64,000 bases of DNA from the NCBI GenBank assembly GCA_902627495.1, contig CACOJS010000006.1:42985-106984 (forward strand), in the 5' to 3' direction. Under the pieces are notes generated by a model, which saw nothing but the letters and a program-made list of their open reading frames with translations, was not told the origin of the DNA and searched no databases. The translations under genes were made by a program, and so were the position numbers. Position 1 is the first letter of the stretch. Each line of letters starts with the position of its first letter. This document shows, in pieces, positions 32,269 through 41,852 of the stretch. Source of the stretch: Hydrogenophilales bacterium. Its GTDB lineage: Bacteria; Pseudomonadota; Gammaproteobacteria; Burkholderiales; Eutrophovitaceae.

Positions 32269-32918
32269 GATTTTTTCGAAAACGGGAAAATTAGCGAGTC
32301 TGATTTTTGTACTTCGTCATTAAGAAGTACTTTGTTATTAAGGATTGATAGCTTTTCTTCCAAAAACCATCTCACTGCCATTGGATAAATTTTATGTTCC
32401 TCTCTGAGCACCCTAGTGGCAAGAGATTCGGGGGTATCTATTTGCATAACTGGAACCGCCGCTTGGATAATTATTGGTCCAGCATCTAGCTGACTGGTAA
32501 CGAAGTGTACGGTACAGCCATGAAGTCTAACCCCTGACTTAAGAGCGTTACTATGAGTTTTGGTTCCTGGAAAAGATGGCAGTAATGATGGATGAATATT
32601 AAGAACTTTTCCGGCAAATTGGGATAAAAATGCATCGGACAAGATTCTCATAAAGCCAGCCAGTATTATAAGATCAGGTTCATATTCAGCTAGCCTTGTG
32701 GCGAGTGCCAAATCAAATGACACTCTGTCTTTAAATTTACGATGATTGATGACGTCGGTATTTATTTTCAAGTTCCTAGCTACTTCTAGTCCCTTAGCGT
32801 CAGGATTGTTGCTAGCCACTAGCACAATTTTACCTGGTAGGCCCGACAAGATTAGGTTTTTCATATTACTTCCCCTGCCGGATATTAGTATTATTATCTT
32901 TTTTCTGCCTGATAGCAT
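32259..32918 (-). CDS. purN: Phosphoribosylglycinamide formyltransferase
   Basis: The folate-dependent GAR transformylase of purine synthesis is recognised by ISGRGSNMKNL at the N-terminus, the formyl-folate site ILAGFMRILS, the catalytic-site segment LNIHPSLLPSFPG, and HFVTSQLDAGPII with the catalytic Asp. It transfers a formyl group from 10-formyl-THF to GAR. Length (219 residues) is normal. ATG 32918 lies 4 bases after the purM stop, so the two are translationally coupled. Confidence 0.97.
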   Translation of the reverse strand: MLSGRKKIIILISGRGSNMKNLILSGLPGKIVLVASNNPDAKGLEVARNLKINTDVINHRKFKDRVSFDLALATRLAEYEPDLIILAGFMRILSDAFLSQFAGKVLNIHPSLLPSFPGTKTHSNALKSGVRLHGCTVHFVTSQLDAGPIIIQAAVPVMQIDTPESLATRVLREEHKIYPMAVRWFLEEKLSILNNKVLLNDEVQKSDSLIFPFSKKSCA

Positions 32919-32921
32919 AGT

Positions 32922-33968
32922 TTAGTTTTGGAACACCAGTTGACTATCATCTTTAGATTTATTTCGTATATCACCTATTACGAAGGGGTGCTTTGTGTCT
33001 TCGCCGAGGGATTTTAAGGCCATGTCAACATCGCTTTCAGATACGGCTACAACCATTCCAACACCACAGTTAAAAATTCGTAGCATTTGACTTATATCAA
33101 TGTTGCCATTTTTACTGATCCAATGAAAAATTTCTGGCATTTCCCAAGTTGTAAGATCTATTTTAGCGAGCACACCTTGTGGAAGTATACGGGGGACATT
33201 TTCAATTAGACCACCTCCAGTTATATGTGCAACTCCTTTAATCGAGATTCGACTTTTCAAGTTCAGAATTGATTTGACATAAATTCGAGTGGGTTCCAGT
33301 AAAATTTCCCCGAGGGTAGACCCCGATAGTGTAGAAGAAAGTGACTGGTTGGTCTTTTTCAAAATGTGATGAATCATCGAAAAACCATTAGAATGCAAAC
33401 CACTGCTGGGTATTCCTATTAGTACATCTCCCTGGCTAATCTCTTTCCCAGTTATTATATCTGCTTTTTCGACAATTCCGACCGCGAAGCCAGCTAAATC
33501 GTACTCTTTGCCTTTGTACATGCCAGGCATTTCTGCAGTCTCGCCTCCTATCAAAGAGCAATTTGCGGTCACACACCCATTGGCAACGCCTTCGATAACA
33601 TCTTTAGCCACCTCAGAATCTAATTGTCCGCAGGAAAAGTAGTCAAGAAAAAAAAGTGGGGTGGCTCCTTGAGTAATGATGTCATTGACGCTCATTGCTA
33701 CTAGATCAATACCTATTGATTTGTGGTATCCCATCTTTACAGCAATATGTAATTTAGTGCCGACTCCATCCGTGCCAGACACTAGGACAGGGTTTTTTAG
33801 AGACCTTGGTAGTTCGTACATTGCACCGAACCCTCCGATAGCGTTCAATACAGACCCAGACGTGGTGGTTTCGGCAATTGTCTTTATGGCCTTTACTAGG
33901 CGGTTGCCAGCATTAATGTCTACGCCGGCTTCTTTATAAGGGTCAGTATTTACGTTATCTTTTGTCAC
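32922..33968 (-). CDS. purM: Phosphoribosylformylglycinamidine cyclo-ligase (AIR synthetase)
   Basis: The ATP-grasp-unrelated PurM fold shows YKEAGVDINAGNRLVKAIK, VSGTDGVGTKLHIA, MSVNDIITQGATPLFFLDY, GGETAEMPGMY and SSGLHSNGFSM, all hallmark segments. It closes the imidazole ring in purine biosynthesis (FGAM to AIR). The start is a GTG at 33968. It is the first gene of the purM-purN-DUF3108 operon and divergent from hda, as in most Gammaproteobacteria. Confidence 0.97.
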   Translation of the reverse strand: MTKDNVNTDPYKEAGVDINAGNRLVKAIKTIAETTTSGSVLNAIGGFGAMYELPRSLKNPVLVSGTDGVGTKLHIAVKMGYHKSIGIDLVAMSVNDIITQGATPLFFLDYFSCGQLDSEVAKDVIEGVANGCVTANCSLIGGETAEMPGMYKGKEYDLAGFAVGIVEKADIITGKEISQGDVLIGIPSSGLHSNGFSMIHHILKKTNQSLSSTLSGSTLGEILLEPTRIYVKSILNLKSRISIKGVAHITGGGLIENVPRILPQGVLAKIDLTTWEMPEIFHWISKNGNIDISQMLRIFNCGVGMVVAVSESDVDMALKSLGEDTKHPFVIGDIRNKSKDDSQLVFQN

Positions 33969-34168
33969 TAGTATTAATGAATGAATGATATGGTAGGATT
34001 CTGACAGAAAGAAAAAGTTTTTGGCAGTTAATTTTACAAAAATAGTAATTTAGGGGTGATATGCGACCGCTATAGATCATCTCGCCCTTGTTTCTTACTG
34101 AGATTTTATGCGATTTTGGAAATTATTTTTTTGTTTTAATCATTAACCAAGTTTTAGCTATTCCAGAT

Positions 34169-34882
34169 ATGAAAACAAGGCAACTATCACTTTTGTTTGA
34201 TCTTAAACCAAAACCTAATATAGATAATTTTGTTATTGGAAAGAATGAAGAGTTAATAGAAATTTTGAGAGGTTTTTGTTCCTTGAATCGGTCTGAGCGG
34301 TTTATCTATATTTGGGGCTGTGAAGGAAGTGGTAAAAGTCATCTGCTGTCTGCAATATCTGAACTTTCACGAGTAAATAGTCCCCTGCAATTTTTCTTTA
34401 GACGGGGTGGAAAAATTCCAAAGTGGAATCACGACAACTCGGATAGTCTAGTACTAGTTGACGATATTCAGCATCTTTCATCTGATAATCAGTATAGGTT
34501 GTTTGAATGGTATAATGAGCTTAGATCCGGAGACGGTGCCTTAGTGGTAGCTGGAGACGGTCCTCCAGCTGGCCTTAATCTAAGGGATGATTTGTTAACT
34601 AGATTGGGGTGGGGCCTAGTGTATCGAGTCCACCCTTTAACTGATGAGGATAAATATCACGCGATGGCAAGGTATAGTAAGGAACGGGGGTTTAACCTGA
34701 CCGAGGATGTGATAAATTATGTGCTCAAGTACAACTCTAGAGATTTAAGTTTCCTTTTGAGTGTTCTTGACGGCCTTGATTATTACTCGATAGAGACCCG
34801 TCGGACAATTACCGTGCCCTTGGTTCGGGAGTTTCTTTCAATTACAAGTGATCAGCACAAATATTCCTCTAATACTTTTTGA
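34169..34882 (+). CDS. hda: DnaA regulatory inactivator Hda
   Basis: This is a DnaA-like AAA+ protein lacking the C-terminal DNA-binding domain. The N-terminal clamp-binding motif is RQLSLLFDL; Walker A is GCEGSGKSH and Walker B LVLVDDIQHL. It stimulates ATP hydrolysis of DnaA with the beta clamp to limit re-initiation. ATG 34169 (MKTRQLSLLF) gives 237 residues and the expected N-terminal clamp motif, whereas the longer frame from TTG 34088 would place a hydrophobic stretch before it. It is divergent from purM and followed by a HAD gene. Confidence 0.93.
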   Translation: MKTRQLSLLFDLKPKPNIDNFVIGKNEELIEILRGFCSLNRSERFIYIWGCEGSGKSHLLSAISELSRVNSPLQFFFRRGGKIPKWNHDNSDSLVLVDDIQHLSSDNQYRLFEWYNELRSGDGALVVAGDGPPAGLNLRDDLLTRLGWGLVYRVHPLTDEDKYHAMARYSKERGFNLTEDVINYVLKYNSRDLSFLLSVLDGLDYYSIETRRTITVPLVREFLSITSDQHKYSSNTF

Positions 34883-34913
34883 GCCTTTCCGCTAGCCTAC
34901 ATACACAGAAATT

Positions 34914-35582
34914 ATGCAACTTGCCCTTTTTGATCTTGATAATACTCTTTTAGCTGGAGACAGTGATTACGAATGGGGACAGTTTTTGATAGATAAAGGG
35001 GTGCTTGACCGTTCTTCTCACGAAGATAAAAATAAGGCTTTTTATAAGGCATACAATGAGGGCAATCTTGATATTAATAATTTTCTCAGTTATCAATTAG
35101 GAAATTTAGCAGCACACAGCCGCCGGCAGTTGGATGAATGGCTGCGTGAGTTTATACCCCAAAAAATATACCCTCTCATTAACCCGATTGCACGAGACTT
35201 GGTGAACTCACACAGTAAAGATATCAGAGTGATGGTGACTGCAACCAATAGTTTTATCACAAGGCCAATAGCAAGAGAGTTTGGAATAGATAATTTAATT
35301 GCAACGGATCCAGAAGTGGTTAGAGGAGAGTTTAGTGGTTTGGTGCGAGGAACTCCGGCTTTTAGAGAGGGCAAAGTTGAGCGAGTTGAGGCTTGGATGA
35401 GAGAGAATAATTACGACCTATCTAATTTCAAGGCTAGTTGGTTTTACAGTGATTCTGTTAATGATTTGCCATTATTGTCTTTTGTAACACATCCGGTTGC
35501 TGTTGATCCTGACAATAATTTAAGAGAGCATGCTTCCATTCATGGTTGGAAGATTATAAGTCTGCGCGGACATCAATCATGA
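34914..35582 (+). CDS. HAD-IB family phosphatase, SerB-like
   Basis: Motif I is LALFDLDNTLLAGDSD, with DxDxT as in phosphatases of HAD subfamily IB; motif II TATNSFIT and motif III/IV in KASWFYSDSVNDLPLL. It resembles histidinol-phosphatase- and phosphoserine-phosphatase-like proteins next to hda or pcnB in other Gammaproteobacteria. The substrate is unknown. It lies 31 bases after hda and 48 before pcnB. Length is 222 residues. Confidence 0.9.
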   Translation: MQLALFDLDNTLLAGDSDYEWGQFLIDKGVLDRSSHEDKNKAFYKAYNEGNLDINNFLSYQLGNLAAHSRRQLDEWLREFIPQKIYPLINPIARDLVNSHSKDIRVMVTATNSFITRPIAREFGIDNLIATDPEVVRGEFSGLVRGTPAFREGKVERVEAWMRENNYDLSNFKASWFYSDSVNDLPLLSFVTHPVAVDPDNNLREHASIHGWKIISLRGHQS

Positions 35583-35630
35583 TACCGCTCCAGAATATAA
35601 CGTGAGAGTCGTAGAAATATTTTTAAGTCG

Positions 35631-36959
35631 ATGATCTTTAATTTTTTTAAATTCAGGAAGAGCGATACAACTGGCGGCGATAAATCTCAAGTTGTTGCAA
35701 TTCCTAAAAATGATCACAATATTAAAAGCTGTGACATCAGCTCGTCGGCAAGGAAAACTATCGAGACTCTTCAAGCTAAAGGTTATACGGCAGTTGTTGT
35801 GGGGGGTGCAGTGCGTGATCTGCTGTTGGGTGAGGTCCCAAAAGATTTTGATATTGCCACAGATGCTACACCTGAGGAAATAAAGCAACTGTTCAAGAGA
35901 TCCAGGATTATCGGACGACGTTTTCGGTTGGTGCATGTCTATTGGGGGCGAGATGTATTGGAGATATCAACATTCAGGGCGGCTATTGCTGGGGATCAAG
36001 TCGCTAAGTTTGTTAAAGATGATAAAGGGCGTATTTTAAGAGATAATGTTTTCGGAACCCAGGAGGAAGACGCTCTTCGTCGTGATTTTTCAGTGAATGC
36101 TCTTTTTTACGATCCCATTAAAGAAATAGTCGAAGACTTTAGTGGTGGCTATCGCGATCTTCTACAAAAAAGGCTAAAAATTATAGGAGTGCCGAAGGTA
36201 AGGTTTAGGGAGGATCCGGTTCGTCTACTTAGGGCGATTCGTTTTTCTGCAAAACTTGGATTGGAAATTGAAAAAAACACCCTAAGCTCAATGAGGCACT
36301 TGAAAACACTTCTCTTAAATGTGCCGTCGTCAAGACTGTTTGAAGAAATGTTGAAAATTTTTTTTTGTGGGAAGGCTGTGAGTGCCGTTTTACTACTACA
36401 GGCAGAAGGCCTTTTGCAAATGCTACTTCCAGAGGCTCAAAAGGCATTGAAAGATGATTTAGGCAAAAAATTTCTCCTGCTATCTCTTTCAAAAACTGAT
36501 CAACGAGTTGAAGATGGTAGATCAAATTCCCCCTCATTTGTTCTGGCTGCGATCTTATGGAGTGAGGTTTTTGTTAGATGGAGGCAGGGATTGGCATCAG
36601 GGAAGCGGCCGTTTTTAGCACTAGTGCAAGCCATAGATAAATTTTATTTGTCACGAAATTCGAGAGGGCTTGATATTCCCAAGAGGATTGAGATGGATAT
36701 TCGAAAAATATGGCTAATGCAGGCCCGATTTTTAAAAACAAGGGGGCGGAGCCCACATGCATTATTAAGGGCCCTGCGTTTTCGTGCGGGTTATGACTTT
36801 ATGCTCTTACGGTGTGAGGCCGGCCAGGAAGATCAAGATACGGGGTTTTGGTGGACGGAGTTTCTAAGAAGTAGTTATGATGACCGTTTAGAAATGACTG
36901 GAATGGTGAAAAAAAAACAATATAATCTCCAACCAAGGAAGCAGACAGTTGGAAGATAG
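35631..36959 (+). CDS. pcnB: Poly(A) polymerase I
   Basis: The nucleotidyltransferase head has GGAVRDLLLGEVPKDFDI, the catalytic DxD (DFDIATDATPEE), then RIIGRRFRLVHV and RRDFSVNALFYDP, followed by the RNA-binding LVRAIRF-like LLRAIRFSAKLGLEI segment and a basic C-terminus. It adds 3' poly(A) tails that speed mRNA decay. The Lys/Arg-rich first 15 residues and the C-terminal KKKQYNLQPRKQ are typical of PcnB rather than of tRNA nucleotidyltransferase. It is followed by folK with a small overlap or gap depending on the folK start. Confidence 0.95.
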   Translation: MIFNFFKFRKSDTTGGDKSQVVAIPKNDHNIKSCDISSSARKTIETLQAKGYTAVVVGGAVRDLLLGEVPKDFDIATDATPEEIKQLFKRSRIIGRRFRLVHVYWGRDVLEISTFRAAIAGDQVAKFVKDDKGRILRDNVFGTQEEDALRRDFSVNALFYDPIKEIVEDFSGGYRDLLQKRLKIIGVPKVRFREDPVRLLRAIRFSAKLGLEIEKNTLSSMRHLKTLLLNVPSSRLFEEMLKIFFCGKAVSAVLLLQAEGLLQMLLPEAQKALKDDLGKKFLLLSLSKTDQRVEDGRSNSPSFVLAAILWSEVFVRWRQGLASGKRPFLALVQAIDKFYLSRNSRGLDIPKRIEMDIRKIWLMQARFLKTRGRSPHALLRALRFRAGYDFMLLRCEAGQEDQDTGFWWTEFLRSSYDDRLEMTGMVKKKQYNLQPRKQTVGR

Positions 36960-36972
36960 GGAGTTGGATCAA

Positions 36973-37482
36973 ATGCCAAATAGATCTGACATTGTTGAGG
37001 CATATATCGGTTTAGGTAGTAATTTGGGGGATTCAAAAAAAGAAGTTGATTTGGCCATGAAAACGATAGGATCTCTTCGAGAATGTCAATTGGTCAAAGT
37101 TTCATCTCTTTATGAGTCAACGCCCGAGGGGGACCTACAACAACCTAACTATGTTAATGCAGTTATCAAAATTTGTACGAGGCTTTCTCCTCAGCAATTA
37201 CTTGCAGATTTGTTTGTCATAGAAGATGAGAGAGGGCGTGTTCGTACACATCGAAACCAGTCCAGGATCTTGGACCTTGATTTGCTTCTGTACGGAGACC
37301 TTAAAGTGTCTGAGCCGGGATTAATAGTCCCGCACCCTAGGTTGCATAAAAGGGTATTTGTTTTGGTTCCTCTTCTGGAGATAGAGTCGCAGTTGTTTGT
37401 CAAAGACCTTGGTCTCGTGCGTGATTTGGTTGGAGATATATCAAAGGCTGGTATAAAAAGATTAAATGAATGTGAAATTTAA
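36973..37482 (+). CDS. folK: 2-amino-4-hydroxy-6-hydroxymethyldihydropteridine diphosphokinase (HPPK)
   Basis: HPPK is recognised from EAYIGLGSNLGDSKK, YESTPEGDLQQPNYVNAV, IEDERGRVRTHRNQSRILDL, and DLDLLLYGD and HPRLHKRVFVLVPLLEI. It makes the pterin diphosphate for dihydropteroate synthase in folate synthesis. ATG 36973 (MPNRSD) has GGGAG upstream; a TTG at 36949 would overlap pcnB by 11 bases. The gene overlaps the deoxynucleoside kinase gene by 17 bases. The familiar neighbour order is pcnB-folK-(panB)-panC. Confidence 0.95.
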   Translation: MPNRSDIVEAYIGLGSNLGDSKKEVDLAMKTIGSLRECQLVKVSSLYESTPEGDLQQPNYVNAVIKICTRLSPQQLLADLFVIEDERGRVRTHRNQSRILDLDLLLYGDLKVSEPGLIVPHPRLHKRVFVLVPLLEIESQLFVKDLGLVRDLVGDISKAGIKRLNECEI

Positions 37483-38104
37483 CTACATAGCTGTAGAAGG
37501 GCCAATTGGTGCTGGGAAAACGAGTCTCACCAATCTGTTGAGTAAGCACTTAGGTAAGACTGCAATGTTGGAGGAACCTGATGCAAACCCTTTCCTAGGT
37601 AAATTTTATGAAAATAAAAAGCGTTATGCTTTAGCTACACAATTGAATTTTCTTTTACATAGAGTTGAGCAGTTAGTAGAATTGGCACAGACGGATCTTT
37701 TTGACAAGGGTGCCGTAGCAGACTTTTTGCTCGATAAAGATCCAATATTTGCGAGATTAAATTTGGGTGATGAAGAATTTGCCCTCTATCGACAAATATA
37801 TCATCATGTTAAGCCAAAAATTAGGGTTCCTGACCTGGTGATATATTTACAAGCGTCACCAGGCATGTTGGTTGAAAGAGTTAGAAGCAGAGGGAAAAGT
37901 TATGAAAAGCAAATTACGCGGGAATATTTAAGTGCTGTTTTCAATGAGTATCAAACTTTTTTTCACTTTTATGATGTGTCCCCTCTTCTTATTGTTAATA
38001 GTGAAAATTTGAATTTTGTGGATAAGCCTGGGCATTTTGAAATGTTACTAAAAAGAATTTCAGAAATGCGGAGTCCCAGAGAGTTTTTTGGGCTTGCAAA
38101 ATAA
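37466..38104 (+). CDS. Deoxynucleoside kinase family protein
   Basis: The P-loop is IAVEGPIGAGKTSLTNLLS, with a lid containing RVRSRGKSYEKQI, as in deoxyguanosine/deoxyadenosine/deoxycytidine kinases of the dNK family. DFLLDKDPIFARLNL contains the DRS-like region (here DKD). It phosphorylates deoxynucleosides for salvage. The gene overlaps folK and lies 25 bases upstream of panC. In related genomes it sits between folK and panB. The lid and central helices look complete (212 residues). Confidence 0.88.
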   Translation: MNVKFNYIAVEGPIGAGKTSLTNLLSKHLGKTAMLEEPDANPFLGKFYENKKRYALATQLNFLLHRVEQLVELAQTDLFDKGAVADFLLDKDPIFARLNLGDEEFALYRQIYHHVKPKIRVPDLVIYLQASPGMLVERVRSRGKSYEKQITREYLSAVFNEYQTFFHFYDVSPLLIVNSENLNFVDKPGHFEMLLKRISEMRSPREFFGLAK

Positions 38105-38129
38105 ATAATTATTTAAGAAGAATTAATCC

Positions 38130-38972
38130 ATGGAGATTATTAAAACCGTCAGTCAGCTACGGAAATTTTTAGAGGATAAAAAAGATATTGGGTGTGTACC
38201 GACAATGGGCAACATTCATGACGGTCATCTTAGCTTAGTGTCATTGGCCAAAACAAAGGCTGCTACTGTGGTAACAACGATTTTTATCAATAGGTTGCAA
38301 TTTAATCAGTCAGATGACTTTGATAGGTACCCTAGAACTATGGAGGAAGACTTCAAAAGGTTAGAGTCCATAGGCAATAACGTTGTTTTTTGTCCAAATG
38401 AGTTAGAGATCTATCCAGAGGGACAGAAATATTTTATCGACCCACCGCGAATTGCAAAGAAGCTGGAGGGGCGGTTTAGGCCAGGGCATTTCAGAGGTGT
38501 GTGCACAGTGGTGATGAAGTTATTTAATGTAGTGCAACCACGCATAGCAGTGTTCGGTAAGAAAGATTACCAGCAGTTGGCTATCATAAAGGGTCTTGTC
38601 GAACAGTTTTCTCTTCCAATTACCATTGTCTCAGCAGAAACTGTTAGGGCCAAAAGCGGGCTTGCTTTGTCCTCTCGTAATCGACATTTGAGTATAGAGG
38701 AATTAAAAGAAGCACCGCGGTTACGGCAGGCAATGAAAAATATAAGCTCTGCTATAGAGGCGGGAGACCGAAATTTCGTGGCTATGGAGTATGCTGCCGG
38801 AGAGCTCCTGGCCAGGCATGGATGGAAGGTAGACTATGTGGTCGTACGAACACAGGCTGGGCTACATAAACCAACTGACGGTGACAATGAACTAGTTATT
38901 CTTGGTGCGGCTAGTTTGGGTAGTACTCGGTTGATTGATGACTTGGAAGTGATTGGGCCTAAATCCAGCTGA
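38130..38972 (+). CDS. panC: Pantothenate synthetase (pantoate-beta-alanine ligase)
   Basis: The ATP-binding HIGH motif is HDGHLSL in PTMGNIHDGHLSLVSLA, and VFGKKDYQQL and SGLALSSRNRHLS are the KMSKS-like and pantoate-binding segments. It condenses pantoate and beta-alanine to pantothenate. Length (280 residues) is normal. The gene for ketopantoate hydroxymethyltransferase (panB), which usually precedes it, is absent here; the neighbour is the deoxynucleoside kinase. panB and panD may lie elsewhere. Confidence 0.96.
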   Translation: MEIIKTVSQLRKFLEDKKDIGCVPTMGNIHDGHLSLVSLAKTKAATVVTTIFINRLQFNQSDDFDRYPRTMEEDFKRLESIGNNVVFCPNELEIYPEGQKYFIDPPRIAKKLEGRFRPGHFRGVCTVVMKLFNVVQPRIAVFGKKDYQQLAIIKGLVEQFSLPITIVSAETVRAKSGLALSSRNRHLSIEELKEAPRLRQAMKNISSAIEAGDRNFVAMEYAAGELLARHGWKVDYVVVRTQAGLHKPTDGDNELVILGAASLGSTRLIDDLEVIGPKSS

Positions 38973-39005
38973 CCAAGAGTGTTAAGTTAGAAGGGGAGGG
39001 TAAGT

Positions 39006-39941
39006 ATGGGGGTTGTTTTTGTACCGGACGATAATGATCTGTCTTCAGGTCTGAAATGGAGAAGAGCTTTTACAGAGTATTTTCCAGATATGGCGTATTT
39101 TGAATGGCCGATCTATCAGAAAGAATCGGAAATTAGGTATGCAATCGTTTGGAACCCGCCAAGTTCGATTTGGGCTCTACTCCCGAATCTGGATACAGTC
39201 TTTGTTCTAGGGGCAGGAGTAGACTTCGTGTTGCAGCAAAAATTACCTCCCAATGTCAAGGTGGTCAGGCTTTTGGATGCCGGAATGGCTAAACCCATGG
39301 CAACCTATGCACTTTTTGCTTCTCTTTTTTTTCAGCGAAGTTTTGACAAATATCAGAGGCATCAGGCTCAAAAACAATGGAGGCCACTTGACTATACCTC
39401 GCCCAAGAAGTGGCCAATCGGTGTAATGGGCTTAGGAACAATCGGAAGGCAGGTCGCATCTACGTTAGTTGACAATAATTTTCCGGTAATCGGATGGTCA
39501 AGGACGGCAAAGCCGAATCTCGCTTATGACGTTTTCTCGGGTCCAGGGGAGTTAAGTCAATTCATCGCAGATATAAAAATCTTGGTTAATGTTCTTCCAC
39601 TGACCAGTAGTACTCGAGGTATTGTAAATTCGAAACTTTTATATCAAATGAAGCCTGGAGGTTATCTTATTAATATTGGTCGGGGGGCTACTATTAACGA
39701 AAAAGAATTGTCTCAAGCAATTAGTTCTGGGCACCTAGAGGGTGCCTTTCTAGACGTTTTTTGGGAAGAACCACTCCCTTCAAATAGCTCACTTTATGAT
39801 CATCCTCAGGTGGTCATTACACCTCATGTTGCTGCTCCAACTGTTTTTGAGGAGGCAGTTAATCAGATCATGAACAATATTCGGTTAATTGAAGATAAGG
39901 TATCACCAAAAGGTTTGGTAGATCGTGAGCTGGGCTATTGA
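39006..39941 (+). CDS. D-2-hydroxyacid dehydrogenase, glyoxylate/hydroxypyruvate reductase A-like
   Basis: The NAD(P)-binding domain shows VMGLGTIGRQVASTL, the conserved INVLPLTSSTRGI-like (VNVLPLTSSTRGIVNSKLL) stretch, GGYLINIGRGATINEKEL and the catalytic His in ITPHVAAPT. It resembles GhrA, which reduces glyoxylate and hydroxypyruvate with NADPH. Length (311 residues) fits. It begins 33 bases after panC and abuts the convergent acyl-CoA ligase gene, so it could be in the panC transcript. Confidence 0.9.
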   Translation: MGVVFVPDDNDLSSGLKWRRAFTEYFPDMAYFEWPIYQKESEIRYAIVWNPPSSIWALLPNLDTVFVLGAGVDFVLQQKLPPNVKVVRLLDAGMAKPMATYALFASLFFQRSFDKYQRHQAQKQWRPLDYTSPKKWPIGVMGLGTIGRQVASTLVDNNFPVIGWSRTAKPNLAYDVFSGPGELSQFIADIKILVNVLPLTSSTRGIVNSKLLYQMKPGGYLINIGRGATINEKELSQAISSGHLEGAFLDVFWEEPLPSNSSLYDHPQVVITPHVAAPTVFEEAVNQIMNNIRLIEDKVSPKGLVDRELGY

Positions 39942-41588
39942 TCATTTGTTCGTGGTAGGAAGCTTGTAGTTCTCATATTGCTCTCGAAGCTTATTCTTCT
40001 GAAGTTTTCCTGTTGCTGTGTGGGGTAACTCTTCCACAAAAACAACATCATCCGGCACCCACCATTTGGCTGTTTTTCCTTTGAAAAAATCTAACAATTT
40101 ATCTCTGTCGATATCTGACCCCTCATTTTTGACGGCTACTAAAAGAGGCCGCTCGTCCCATTTTGGATGATGTACCGCTATAACGGCTGCTTCGGTAATG
40201 TCTGGATGTGATACAGCAATATTTTCCAGGTCTATTGAGCTTATCCACTCACCACCTGTTTTTATTACATCTTTGGATCGATCTGTAATTTGCATAAATC
40301 CATCAGCGTCAATGGTTGCAACGTCTCCAGTAGGAAACCAAGAGAGCTTGTTTTCGTCTACCTTTAAGGTTTTGAAATCACTGCTTTTAAAATAACTGTT
40401 AATAATCCATGGACCTCTAACCAAAAGTTCCCCGAAAGCTTTACCATCCCAAGGTAATTCTCGCCCATCATCATCGACTATTTTCATATCTACCCCATAT
40501 ATTGCCCGTCCTTGTTTGTCTTTCAGGGATAATTGTTCTTTCTTTGAAAGTGGCAGGTGTTTGTTTCTTAAAGTTGAGACTGTTCCCAATGGGCTCATCT
40601 CCGTCATTCCCCAGGCGTGAATAACTTCCACCTTGTAGTTTTCCTCAAATGTTCGGGTCATGGCGGGGGGAACGGCCGATCCCCCAATTACAGTTCGTTT
40701 CAACGTTGAAAATTTTAACCCCTCCTTTTTAAGATGATTTACGAGTCCCATCCAAATGGTTGGAACACCCGCTGATAATGTTACTTTTTCGCTTTCAAAG
40801 AGTTCGTAAAGACTACCCCCATCCATTCCAGATCCTGGTAACACAAGTTTGGAACCAGTTAGAGCTGCGGCATAGGGAAGTCCCCAGGCATTAGCATGAA
40901 ACATGGGCACCACTGGCAATATTACATCTCTTGCTGAGAGGTTCAGAGCATCAGGCATTACGGCCGCATAACTATGTAGTATAGTAGTGCGGTGTTGATA
41001 CATAACTCCTTTAGGGTTACCCGTCGTGCCTGATGTATAGCACAAAGAAGAATCGGTGTTTTCCGGGAACATAGGCCATGAAAAATCTTCAGATTCACTT
41101 TCTATCAATTCCTCATAACAGATTATGTTATTGATAGTATTGGTTGGCATATTTTGTTGGTCTGTCATCAAAACCAATTTTTTAATACTCTTGAGTTGCG
41201 GAGAAAGTTTTTCAACTATTGGAAGAAACGTAAGGTCGAAAAACAAACAGACGTCTTCAGCGTGATTGATGATATAACATATCTGATCTTCAAAAAGGCG
41301 AGGGTTTACAGTATGACAAATAGCCCCCATACCAGATACTCCATAATAAATCTCCAGATGGCGATGAGTATTCCAAGCTAATGTTGCTACTCGATCTCCG
41401 TGTTTAATGCCAATATTTGATAAAGCATTCGCCAATTTCTTTGATCTGCTGTGTGCCTCCGAGTAGTTATAGCGGTGAATAAGGCCTTCTACTGTTCGCG
41501 TAACAATTTCTGTGTCTCCATGATACCGGTCTGCATATTTAATCAGTGACGAGATCAGTAAGGGTATATCCATCATATGGGGGTTCAT
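39942..41588 (-). CDS. Acyl-CoA ligase (AMP-dependent synthetase, fatty acid type)
   Basis: This adenylate-forming enzyme has the P-loop-like motif [16 protein letters not shown], the A5 region [29 protein letters not shown] (A7/A8) and a terminal Lys in [10 protein letters not shown]. It activates a carboxylic acid with ATP and CoA. The substrate is probably a medium- or long-chain fatty acid, since sequence around HAWG resembles such ligases. It converges with the hydroxyacid dehydrogenase with no gap and is divergent from livHMGF across 264 bases, which contain a 15-base A tract. It may feed the beta-oxidation genes downstream of that operon. Confidence 0.9.
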   Translation of the reverse strand: MNPHMMDIPLLISSLIKYADRYHGDTEIVTRTVEGLIHRYNYSEAHSRSKKLANALSNIGIKHGDRVATLAWNTHRHLEIYYGVSGMGAICHTVNPRLFEDQICYIINHAEDVCLFFDLTFLPIVEKLSPQLKSIKKLVLMTDQQNMPTNTINNIICYEELIESESEDFSWPMFPENTDSSLCYTSGTTGNPKGVMYQHRTTILHSYAAVMPDALNLSARDVILPVVPMFHANAWGLPYAAALTGSKLVLPGSGMDGGSLYELFESEKVTLSAGVPTIWMGLVNHLKKEGLKFSTLKRTVIGGSAVPPAMTRTFEENYKVEVIHAWGMTEMSPLGTVSTLRNKHLPLSKKEQLSLKDKQGRAIYGVDMKIVDDDGRELPWDGKAFGELLVRGPWIINSYFKSSDFKTLKVDENKLSWFPTGDVATIDADGFMQITDRSKDVIKTGGEWISSIDLENIAVSHPDITEAAVIAVHHPKWDERPLLVAVKNEGSDIDRDKLLDFFKGKTAKWWVPDDVVFVEELPHTATGKLQKNKLREQYENYKLPTTNK

Positions 41589-41852
41589 ATTGCAGTGTCC
41601 TCATTGAAGTAGTTAAAGCTTGCATAACGCATATACATATAAGCATATAAATAGTATATCCGGTAACCAGCTATTTTTGGGAAAAGGTCTAAAACTTTAG
41701 GTCACGGATTTTGAGAGATTTATCTCCATTTCTAAGTCTAGTTGATAAAAAAAAAAAAAAATACAACAAAAATCTTTCTCAAGGTCAGTAGATTTTTAGA
41801 TTTTAATTGATATACTTGAGGGGGTGAAGAAATATTAGTTACGGGGGGTTTC
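41589..41852. other. Divergent promoter region, acyl-CoA ligase and liv operon
   Basis: About 264 bases hold both promoters. A run of 15 A bases lies at 41747-41761. TATACT at 41811-41816 is a candidate -10 box for livH, but no matching -35 was found. No ORF with a ribosome binding site is evident. Confidence 0.5.
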
